A DNA stretch of 48,807 bases from an uncultured Prevotellaceae bacterium (GTDB lineage Bacteria > Bacteroidota > Bacteroidia > Bacteroidales > Bacteroidaceae), in the NCBI GenBank assembly GCA_900318885.1, contig ONMN01000011.1:1-48807 (forward strand), read 5' to 3'. A program made the translations under genes and the position numbers. The notes below the pieces were generated by a model. That model did not search any database and was not told the origin of the DNA. It was given only the letters and a program-made list of their open reading frames with translations. Within the stretch, counting starts at the first letter, position 1. Each line of letters opens with the position of its first letter. Shown piece after piece: positions 33,127 through 40,417 of the stretch.

Positions 33127-33866
33127 TTATTCGTAGACTTTTCGTAAATACTATTTGTAAGCAGGTCGTAGACATTTTGCATCTTGGGATTGTCGTCTAA
33201 CAAGTGATGCTGACCGATGATGACGTTATTGTCGTGGCGCACAGCAGGACCAGTCTGCGCGTCAACAGGAGCCATGGTGTGCAACTTACGCACGGTCTGG
33301 TCAATCAGTGGCAGCATCACATCGAAAGGAATGCCGATACGACCTAGTACATCGGCAGATAGCGCCATGCAATGGTTGGCAAAGTTGCAGGCGAAGACAG
33401 CTGCCAAGTGCAGATACTTGCGGTCATCCGTCGACAAGTGATAAATGTGAGGACTGAGTGTGCGCGCTAATTCGTTTAGCACACCGAGCGTTTCCGTGGA
33501 GTCAGCCTCAAGGAAAAGAGGAATATCATTAAAGGAAACGATAGTCTCTTTCGAGAACGTCTGCATAGGATAAAATACACCATAGCGACGGCAGTGGTCT
33601 GAAAACACCGACATCGGCATCGATCCTGCCGTATGCAGAAACAGCTGGTCTTCCCTACCCTTAGTTGCGCGGACAATAACGTCCTCCAGCACGTCGTCCT
33701 TGACAGCGATAATGAACGCATCGGCAGTTTGCGGCAATGAGGATTCGTCACTACAATCGATGGTCACAGCTCTACCACGGACTATCGTCACGTCGTGACC
33801 AGCATCACGCAATGCCTGTGCGAGGTTCGTACCCAGACGACCAGTGCCAATTACAACAATGTTCAT
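33123..33866 (-). CDS. Rossmann-like and DUF2520 domain protein
   Basis: A 247-residue protein. The N-terminal NAD(P)-binding motif [13 protein letters not shown] (about 7-19) is followed by a DUF2520 C-terminal helical domain (from about 125, containing [19 protein letters not shown] and [11 protein letters not shown]-like helices). It looks like a 6-phosphogluconate-dehydrogenase-fold reductase; the substrate is unknown. It lies 1 base after the nitroreductase and overlaps kdsC by 4, the normal Bacteroidales order. Confidence 0.88.
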   Translation of the reverse strand: MNIVVIGTGRLGTNLAQALRDAGHDVTIVRGRAVTIDCSDESSLPQTADAFIIAVKDDVLEDVIVRATKGREDQLFLHTAGSMPMSVFSDHCRRYGVFYPMQTFSKETIVSFNDIPLFLEADSTETLGVLNELARTLSPHIYHLSTDDRKYLHLAAVFACNFANHCMALSADVLGRIGIPFDVMLPLIDQTVRKLHTMAPVDAQTGPAVRHDNNVIIGQHHLLDDNPKMQNVYDLLTNSIYEKSTNK

Positions 33867-33867
33867 C

Positions 33868-34392
33868 TCAATACTTGTCGACGTGTACGTTCTCCCATTT
33901 CAACTTGTCTTCATTCTGGGGCTTGCGCTCGTCGGCTTTGCGACCAAGAGCAAGAACACAGAGGCATGACAGGTTCTCAGGAATGCCAAGAACGCCCTGA
34001 ATCACCATATCCGCCGTAGTGCCGTCCGACAGTCCGCGACCACGCATCTGTACCCAGCATGAACCAATACCCAACTCCTCTGCCTGATACTGCATGGTGA
34101 TGGCAGCAATCGAACCATCCTCCACCCAGCAATCATTCTGCATGGGGTCACCAAGTACGACAATAGCCATAGCAGCATCCTTGATGAACGCACCGCCCAG
34201 ATCTTTCGCATCAGACAATTTCTCGAGATCCGCTTTGTTGTCGACCACTACAAACTGCCACGCGCGCTGGCCCTTCGATGTCGGTGACATCAGTCCCGCA
34301 CGTAATATCATCTTCACATCCTCGCCGTCGATTTCATCAGCCGTAAACTTACGGTGCGAGCGGCGTTGCTGAACTAAATCCTTAAAATCCAT
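33868..34392 (-). CDS. nitroreductase family protein
   Basis: A 174-residue FMN-dependent NAD(P)H oxidoreductase. It has VQQRRSHRKFTADEI at the N-terminus (FMN phosphate contacts), GLMSPTSKGQRAWQFVVV, SIAAITMQYQAEELGIGSCW in the middle and CVLALGRKADERKP near the end. The small size is that of single-domain members. The substrate is unknown. The gene is 25 bases after the phosphatase stop. Confidence 0.92.
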   Translation of the reverse strand: MDFKDLVQQRRSHRKFTADEIDGEDVKMILRAGLMSPTSKGQRAWQFVVVDNKADLEKLSDAKDLGGAFIKDAAMAIVVLGDPMQNDCWVEDGSIAAITMQYQAEELGIGSCWVQMRGRGLSDGTTADMVIQGVLGIPENLSCLCVLALGRKADERKPQNEDKLKWENVHVDKY

Positions 34393-34417
34393 ATACGTAA
34401 ATTATATTTATATATCA

Positions 34418-36340
34418 TCAACTGATGCGCAGACACATCATTGTCAGATCATCGTTCGGATCGGCACCCTCGCGATGTTTCTCCACTTCGGCTGCCAGCG
34501 TTTCAATAACTTGTTGTGCCGAGTCGAAATGCGTATTGCGCAGTATGTCGAGCAACCGTTCATCACCAAACTGTTCGTGTTCGCGGTTCTCAGCCTCGTT
34601 CAAGCCATCGGTATAAATAAACAGTGCTCGTCCCTTGATGCTCTCAATCTCCTCGCCTTCAAACTCCAATCCTGGCAATACACCAATGGGGAAGTTCGGT
34701 TTCATCTCTAGGAAATCTCCATGATGCTCACCACCACCAATGACAGGCGGATTGTGACCGGCATTACAGAAAGAGAGATGTCCTGAAGTGAGGTCGACCA
34801 TGCCAACGAACAGCGTAACAAACATGTTCGTAGGATTCTCGTCACCAGACAGCGCATCATTCATGTGCGTACAAATATCGGAGGGTGATAACTGCTGATT
34901 GGCTAGTGTTCGGAACAGTCGCGTGACCTGAGCCATAAACAACGACGCGGGAACGCCCTTACCACTCACGTCACCAAGGCAGAAATACAGGTTATCATCC
35001 TTCAATAAGTAGCCGTACAAATCGCCACCGACTTCCTTCGCTGGTGTCATCGAGGCATACATGTCCAGACCCTCACGATCAGGGAATACATTGGGCAACA
35101 TCGACATCTGGATGCTGTTGGCTACGTTCAGCTCGCTCTCAATAGATGCCTTCTGGGCGGTAGTATCCTTCAGTTCTTCGATGTAACGAACCAATGACTG
35201 CTGCATGTTACCGAACGACTGGCTCAACTGACCGATTTCATCGGTACGTTCGAAGTTGGGCAATTGGGTATCGAACTGTCCAGAAGCAATCGTTTCAGCC
35301 TCGCGGGCCAGACGACGCAGCGGACTGAGCTCTCGGCTAATAATACGAATGAAGAAATACAGCATCAACAACAATCCGACGCATACAATGGCCATGACTG
35401 TTCGTCTCAGACGGTCGAAGCCACCGAAGATATCGCTTTCCGGACATACAATAGCCATCGAACAGCCCGTCTTGCCCAATGGTTTATAGAACACATAGCA
35501 ATGCTCACCGTTGATGTGCATTTCACGCACGCCTTCTTCGCCACGCTGCATGGCATGGCCCAAAGAAACCATCGCCGTATCGGGTGTTTCTAAAGTTTGC
35601 GTAAAGATGGTCTGACGCGTAATTTTCGTCGAGTCGGGATGCACGAAGTAAGTACCGCCGCGACCAATCATAATACTATATGAATTAGGATATGGTTTGA
35701 CGGCGGAAATAGTCTGCGAAAGCCAGTTCAGTGACAAGCTGGTATTAATGACTCCTATGAAACTACCATCGCTTGCTTTGATGGCCTGACAGTAGGAGGT
35801 AACCATCTCACTGGTATTGGTAGGGGCGTCGTAGTCCATGTAGGGCTCTGTCCAACACGCATGACCAAGCAATGTGGGCATGAGATACCAATCAGCGAAA
35901 AAGTACTGATAGTTCTCACTACCGCCCTGAATGGTACGAATAGAGTCGCCATTATGCTTGGAATAGGCAGAAAAATATAAACCTTTATCTTTGAAATAGT
36001 AAGGCTCGAAGGCTATCGAACAGTTATAGAAATCGGGATTGTTCAGCAACATGCCACGGCTATAGACAAACATTGAGTCGGCCTTATCGGGATGTCGCTG
36101 CACAAGCCATTCAGTCATGCCAGTGGCTACCTCAACACGGTTCAGAATACCCTCCACGCGCAACGACGTCTTATCCAATATCTGCGTAGCACGGCTGATA
36201 GCCTCCTGACGCACGGCCTCACGTGACTGGTAGAACAAAAATCCAAGGGCGGCGATGAAGATGACAGCGGCAAACATGACGACCCACAGACTGACGCGAA
36301 CTGACAGCTTCCGGTGGATATATGAGAATATCTTATCCAT
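34418..36340 (-). CDS. membrane Cache-HAMP-PP2C (SpoIIE) phosphatase
   Basis: A 640-residue sensor phosphatase. A transmembrane span (about 16-36) is followed by a periplasmic Cache-type sensor domain (about 40-305, with DWYLMPTLLGHACWTEPYMD and GSFIGVINTSL). A second span (about 313-331), HAMP (about 335-385), a short coiled coil, and a SpoIIE-type PP2C domain (about 400-640) complete it. Metal-binding aspartates are seen in KEVGGDLYGY (Asp440), LGDVSGKG (Asp457), IYTDGLNEA and NDDLTMM. Such proteins usually dephosphorylate STAS-type anti-anti-sigma proteins or similar regulators. It starts 3 bases after the binding-protein gene, suggesting that the pair senses one ligand. Confidence 0.92.
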   Translation of the reverse strand: MDKIFSYIHRKLSVRVSLWVVMFAAVIFIAALGFLFYQSREAVRQEAISRATQILDKTSLRVEGILNRVEVATGMTEWLVQRHPDKADSMFVYSRGMLLNNPDFYNCSIAFEPYYFKDKGLYFSAYSKHNGDSIRTIQGGSENYQYFFADWYLMPTLLGHACWTEPYMDYDAPTNTSEMVTSYCQAIKASDGSFIGVINTSLSLNWLSQTISAVKPYPNSYSIMIGRGGTYFVHPDSTKITRQTIFTQTLETPDTAMVSLGHAMQRGEEGVREMHINGEHCYVFYKPLGKTGCSMAIVCPESDIFGGFDRLRRTVMAIVCVGLLLMLYFFIRIISRELSPLRRLAREAETIASGQFDTQLPNFERTDEIGQLSQSFGNMQQSLVRYIEELKDTTAQKASIESELNVANSIQMSMLPNVFPDREGLDMYASMTPAKEVGGDLYGYLLKDDNLYFCLGDVSGKGVPASLFMAQVTRLFRTLANQQLSPSDICTHMNDALSGDENPTNMFVTLFVGMVDLTSGHLSFCNAGHNPPVIGGGEHHGDFLEMKPNFPIGVLPGLEFEGEEIESIKGRALFIYTDGLNEAENREHEQFGDERLLDILRNTHFDSAQQVIETLAAEVEKHREGADPNDDLTMMCLRIS

Positions 36341-36343
36341 AGT

Positions 36344-37285
36344 CTATCGTTTGTCCATTAGTTCTTCGTACGTCACATTGCGGCTCAGCATCTGGTTTTC
36401 CACCATCAACTGGCTGGCCTGCTTCACCATATCCGGACGCAGACGGAACTCACGTTTCTTCGACTCACGATCCACCTGAAGACGCAACACCTCTTTCAAC
36501 ATCAGCCGTTGCATCACGCGGTTCGTGGCAATGTGCTCGCGGTCCACGTACTTCATCACTATGTCCAAAGCCTCTTCAGGATGAGCAGCAGCCCACTCCC
36601 ACCCGCGTCTGCTGGCGGCAGCGAAATTCTGCGCCTGATCCTTATGTTTCTCGTAGTAGTCGCGCGTCATATACACACCGTCTTCCTGCACATTATACCC
36701 GTGGTCACAAAAGCGGTAAACGTTCTTGTCCGACAGTTCCATGCCGGCCTGCACCAACTGGTAATACTCGTTGTAACTCATGGCCAACGTGGCATCCAAC
36801 GCTCCAGTCACAAACAGGTTGACATTCTGTGCGAAACGCACCCACTCGTAGTCCAGATGGTCCTTGATGCTCATACAGATAGCCAACTGACCGAAACCGA
36901 CACTCCAAATGCCAACCTTCGCACCTTTCTGTGTCAGCGGATCCTTACCACGCGCCGAAACGATGACCATTGCGTTGTTCATCGAGGTCTGAAGGATGTT
37001 TACCAAAGGGATGCCGTCGTCCACGATTTCCATGGCCTGACACAACTGCAGCGTCGTAGCCTGACACTGGTTCTTACGCAGACGGCTCATAGCGGGCTGC
37101 GTAGCGGAAGGATGCTCTATCCGGACATTCACTCCAACTTCGCGATAAAAGCCCTTCGCCTCAGCAACATAATAGCCAGCAAACTGCGCTTGCGCAGTCC
37201 ATTGAGGCGTGAACACGAAAGTCTGTGCCTTCGCGTATACGACGTTAAACAGTAAAAAAGCAAAAAACAAAAGTGCTTTCTTCAT
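36344..37285 (-). CDS. NMT1/THI5-like periplasmic binding protein
   Basis: A 313-residue solute-binding protein with signal peptide MKKALLFFAFLLFNVVYAKAQ. The start of the mature part, FVFTPQWTAQAQFAGYYVA, and AKGFYREVGVNVRI match ABC-type SsuA/THI5 binding proteins for pyrimidine precursors, sulfonates or similar. No permease or ATPase gene is adjacent. Instead the Cache-phosphatase gene follows after 3 bases, so this protein may present a ligand to that sensor. A mini-frame ATG GAT TAA, preceded by GGAGG, lies 18-26 bases upstream of the start on the same strand. Confidence 0.88.
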   Translation of the reverse strand: MKKALLFFAFLLFNVVYAKAQTFVFTPQWTAQAQFAGYYVAEAKGFYREVGVNVRIEHPSATQPAMSRLRKNQCQATTLQLCQAMEIVDDGIPLVNILQTSMNNAMVIVSARGKDPLTQKGAKVGIWSVGFGQLAICMSIKDHLDYEWVRFAQNVNLFVTGALDATLAMSYNEYYQLVQAGMELSDKNVYRFCDHGYNVQEDGVYMTRDYYEKHKDQAQNFAAASRRGWEWAAAHPEEALDIVMKYVDREHIATNRVMQRLMLKEVLRLQVDRESKKREFRLRPDMVKQASQLMVENQMLSRNVTYEELMDKR

Positions 37286-37326
37286 CTGACATCCGTTTAA
37301 TCCATGACCTCCGTATCAGGAAAACA

Positions 37327-38304
37327 TCAAATGCTCAGTTCGTCCAGCACATTGATGAGTCGTTTGTCGAAACGCTTATCGGTACGGATACACTCCGAGA
37401 AGGGCACATACACCACATCGTTGTTGCGCACACCAACCATGATGTTTCTCTGACCCTGCAAAATGGCCTCAATGGCACCAACACCCGTACAGCTGGCCAG
37501 AATGCGGTCGCGGGCCGACGGCGAACCGCCGCGCTGCAGATGACCGAGAATCGACACGCGCACATCGAACCCCGGGAACTCCTTCTTTACGCGCTCGGCA
37601 TAATACATGGCGCCACACTTCGGACTCTCAGAAACGATAACGATACACGACTTCTTCGACTTACGGATACCGCGGCCCATGAATGCTGCGAGCTGGTCGA
37701 CGTCTGTTGTTTCCTCAGGCACGATAGCTGCCTCGGCACCGCAGGCAATAGCACAATTCTGTGCAAGGAATCCAGCGTCACGTCCCATCACCTCGACAAA
37801 GAAGATGCGCTCGTGCGAGTTCGCAGTATCACGAATGCGGTCCACGCACTCCATAATCGTGTTCATCGTCGTGTCGTAGCCGATGGTAGCATCAGTACCA
37901 TACAAGTCGTTATCAATAGTACCAGGAAGGCCGATACAGGTGAAGTCGTGTTCCAAAGCGAAATCGCGTGCACCAGTCAGCGAACCGTTACCACCAATCA
38001 CCACCAGTGCGTCTATCTCTTCCTTCAGGCACGTCTCGTAGGCCTTCTGACGACCTTCCACCGTCATAAAATCCTTCGAACGGGCACTTTTCAGGATCGT
38101 TCCGCCGCGGGTAATAATACCGCTGACGTCCTCCGTCGTGAAGGTCTTCACCTCATCGTTCATCAGACCTTCGTAACCACGATAGATACCTTTGATGTTA
38201 AAACCATTATAAATACCAGAACGCGTCACGGCGCGAATAGCTGCATTCATACCAGGCGAGTCGCCGCCAGACGTCAAAATGCCGATAGTCTTAATCTTAC
38301 CCAT
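37327..38304 (-). CDS. pfkA: ATP-dependent 6-phosphofructokinase
   Basis: A 325-residue glycolytic kinase. ATP loop [13 protein letters not shown] at the N-terminus, GGNGSLTGA, substrate/catalytic region [18 protein letters not shown], and [12 protein letters not shown]. The GGNGS spacing is that of ATP-PFK rather than pyrophosphate-PFK, which I would expect to be longer; this is inference. Promoter at 38338-38345. With 41 bases to the next start, it may also be the first gene of the minus-strand chain down to nspC. Confidence 0.95.
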   Translation of the reverse strand: MGKIKTIGILTSGGDSPGMNAAIRAVTRSGIYNGFNIKGIYRGYEGLMNDEVKTFTTEDVSGIITRGGTILKSARSKDFMTVEGRQKAYETCLKEEIDALVVIGGNGSLTGARDFALEHDFTCIGLPGTIDNDLYGTDATIGYDTTMNTIMECVDRIRDTANSHERIFFVEVMGRDAGFLAQNCAIACGAEAAIVPEETTDVDQLAAFMGRGIRKSKKSCIVIVSESPKCGAMYYAERVKKEFPGFDVRVSILGHLQRGGSPSARDRILASCTGVGAIEAILQGQRNIMVGVRNNDVVYVPFSECIRTDKRFDKRLINVLDELSI

Positions 38305-38337
38305 AGTCTTATAGAATTAAATGATTATTTTTATTTG

Positions 38338-38345
38338 CAAAGGTA
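38338..38345 (-). promoter_or_regulatory. -7 box of pfkA
   Basis: TACCTTTG on the minus strand, 33 bases before the pfkA ATG. The -33 is imperfect (ATTG rather than TTTG). It is set in an A/T-rich stretch between pfkA and the LolA-like gene. Confidence 0.75.
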
Positions 38346-38405
38346 CAAAAAAATACCCGTTCCGCAATATTTTTTTTCTTTATTTTTTTATGTCTCTCAG
38401 CAGAC

Positions 38406-38894
38406 TTACTTAAAGGTGTATTCTGTGTAGCTCTCACTACGTCCATTCATCCGCAATCGCTTCATCGTTGACGACTTGCTGTCAACAACGAGGACGAAGG
38501 AGGTAAACATCTGACGCTTTTTACCAGAAGGAGTAATGGTGATGGTTTGCTCATTACCCTTAGTTATCACCTTGACATCATCACTGGCAGGAATCGGCTG
38601 GTGATTGATGACGGCTTTCAATACAGCATGAAAGTCGGCAAAAAGTGGATTCTTGCGGCTGTCGGTGACATGTTTCTTACCTTTCTGAGTCATGGTAAAC
38701 TGCGTACCATCCATCAGCAACTGGTCTTTGCCTCCATCCGTAGAAATGCAGATGTAGTCAGGTTTGCGGATAGTCACATCCCCAGTGGTTACAACATCGG
38801 TCTTAACGGCCTTCGAATGACTCACTTTGGTCACGGTCTGTGCTTGTGCGCAAAGTGCGAACAGGCAGCATAACAATAATAGTAAATGTTTCAT
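38406..38894 (-). CDS. LolA-like periplasmic lipoprotein carrier
   Basis: A 162-residue exported protein from ATG at 38894 (a GTG two codons upstream is also in frame). The signal peptide MKHLLLLLCCLFALCAQAQ ends before the mature TVTKVS. The rest is beta-rich with the LolA-like phrases GDVTIRKPDYICIST, DQLLMDGTQFTMTQKGKKH and QMFTSFVLVVDSKSSTMKRL, ending in the YTEYTF strand. LolA-like proteins shuttle hydrophobic molecules across the periplasm. In aryl-polyene type clusters an extra LolA copy accompanies the MMPL exporter, as here. Last gene of the acyl cluster. Confidence 0.8.
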   Translation of the reverse strand: MKHLLLLLCCLFALCAQAQTVTKVSHSKAVKTDVVTTGDVTIRKPDYICISTDGGKDQLLMDGTQFTMTQKGKKHVTDSRKNPLFADFHAVLKAVINHQPIPASDDVKVITKGNEQTITITPSGKKRQMFTSFVLVVDSKSSTMKRLRMNGRSESYTEYTFK

Positions 38895-38908
38895 ATGCAC
38901 ATTCTTGA

Positions 38909-40417
38909 TTATAATTTTTCGTTTTTAATAGTTTCCAATGTCTTGAATGCCGTCATCGTCACGCCCTCCAGTCCGTGTAAGACCAGACTCTGTCCCGTTA
39001 AGAACAGATTGGGAATAGGCGTCTTAGGCGACAGCATGGTTATCAGTGACTGGCGACAGTCCTTCCTGATGCCAAAGGCCGAGCCACAAGGCGACAAAGT
39101 ATAGTCGCGCCAGGTCAACGGGGTACTGGTATAACATTTCTCTGACCCATGGTCAGAGTGTGGCATTGCATTCTCTGACCCATGGTCAGAGTGTGGCGTT
39201 GCATTCTCTGACCCATGGTCAGAGTGTGGCGTTGCATTCTCCACCATATCTCGCAAACCGGGTATCACCCGTTCTGCCAAACGAATGCACTCATCGGCCA
39301 TCCGCTGTTTTTGTTGTTCATAAATATCGCCGCGCCGCCCAACAAGGGTGTTCTCCCAGTCTTTGCAAAGCGTCCACGGCATAGGAGTCAGCAGGTCTAT
39401 CTGTCGCGTATAGTCTCCATTCTCTGGCACCCGGCAACTCACCATCACACCCCCCACGCCGTCCATATCCTCATGGAATGACCACACATTAGCCTTCTTG
39501 TAGACGTATTTGTTGTGGTTGAAATAAGGCAGCACATCCGGTTTCAGTACCAACGAGGCCGTAAACATGCCGAAAGTATTCTCCAGTGCATTAATTCGGC
39601 GACGGAAGATGCCTTTCATTATACGCGAGTCCTTCAACCAGCCAAACGTCAGTTGCGGGTGTACATCGCTAATGAACGCTTTGGCTTCGTAGGTTTGGCC
39701 ATTTGAACATTTTGCCGCCACAATCCTGCCGTCCTGCTCCACGAGTTCCTCCACCTCAGCACGGCAGACAACCTCTCCACCAAAGGACTTGATGTCGTTT
39801 ACCAGTGAATCGATGATCATGTTGCCACCTCCCTTAAGCCGCCAACTGCTCTGGATATAACTGCTCATCGAATGGGCAAAGTTAAACAACGGCAGCGACT
39901 CCCGCCTCAGTTCCATTTTCATGGCTGCGGCAGACAGCACGTTAATAAGCAGCGGGTCATGAAACAGCGATGACAGCCAGTCGTAGGCGTTCACCTCGAC
40001 AGTATCCTCCATTGGTGGCAGGTGGCGAAGTGTGTCGACATACTGCCTCAAGGCGGTCTTCTCCTGAGGGAAATATTCCCCCAGCACACTGGCAAAGTGG
40101 TCAAAACCCTCAGCCAAAGGGAATGTCTGGTTTCCGATGGTCACTTGGTCGAAACCATCAGCATCCAACCGCACCCAGGGTAGTTGCATCAGTCCCAGCT
40201 GCTCAAAAGCCTCATGCAATGGTTGGCCCTCTGCCAGTCCACCGACATAATGCAAACCCGTGTCGAATTCGAAGTCACCCCTGCGATAGCTCTGCAGACA
40301 ACCACCCGGCTGTGTCTGGCGTTCGAGCACGAACACGCTCCTACCCTCCTTCGCCAATTGTCTGGCACACACCAGTCCACCCAATCCGCTACCTATGACA
40401 ACGACATCATACATCAT
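38909..40417 (-). CDS. CrtI-like FAD-dependent oxidoreductase, with 33-residue repeat insertion
   Basis: A 502-residue phytoene-desaturase/retinol-reductase family flavoprotein. The N-terminal dinucleotide motif is VVVIGSGLGGLVCARQLA (about 4-21), GGCLQS follows, and the C-terminal FAD motif is NLFLTGQSLVLHGLEG. Such enzymes saturate or desaturate polyene-type lipids, a fitting partner for a ketosynthase and dehydratase. Between MVE and KCYTSTPLTWRDY (about residues 392-427) lie three 11-residue repeats ENATPHSDHGS (one Thr-to-Met change), encoded by palindromic 33-bp units. Without them the sequence would join MVE to KCY directly. The ATGA start overlaps the MMPL stop. Confidence 0.87.
   Translation of the reverse strand: MMYDVVVIGSGLGGLVCARQLAKEGRSVFVLERQTQPGGCLQSYRRGDFEFDTGLHYVGGLAEGQPLHEAFEQLGLMQLPWVRLDADGFDQVTIGNQTFPLAEGFDHFASVLGEYFPQEKTALRQYVDTLRHLPPMEDTVEVNAYDWLSSLFHDPLLINVLSAAAMKMELRRESLPLFNFAHSMSSYIQSSWRLKGGGNMIIDSLVNDIKSFGGEVVCRAEVEELVEQDGRIVAAKCSNGQTYEAKAFISDVHPQLTFGWLKDSRIMKGIFRRRINALENTFGMFTASLVLKPDVLPYFNHNKYVYKKANVWSFHEDMDGVGGVMVSCRVPENGDYTRQIDLLTPMPWTLCKDWENTLVGRRGDIYEQQKQRMADECIRLAERVIPGLRDMVENATPHSDHGSENATPHSDHGSENAMPHSDHGSEKCYTSTPLTWRDYTLSPCGSAFGIRKDCRQSLITMLSPKTPIPNLFLTGQSLVLHGLEGVTMTAFKTLETIKNEKL
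39140..39238. repeat. three tandem 33-bp units, each with an 8-bp palindrome, inside a gene
   Basis: Units start at 39140, 39173 and 39206, period exactly 33. Each begins CTCTGACCCATGGTCAGAG, an 8-bp perfect inverted repeat around CAT, followed by a 14-base TGTGGC(A/G)TTGCATT spacer. Units differ only at one position (A or G at unit base 25). Reading frame is kept across all three. The unit reappears in part at 48706-48719, outside the gene. Confidence 0.95.

Noticed and set aside
37273-38430. Plus-strand frame of 385 residues
   Set aside because: It is antisense to pfkA along its whole length; pfkA has all active-site motifs. Long open antisense frames are common at this base composition.
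39140-39238. CRISPR array
   Set aside because: Period is 33 with no unique spacers; units are identical and the frame is coding.
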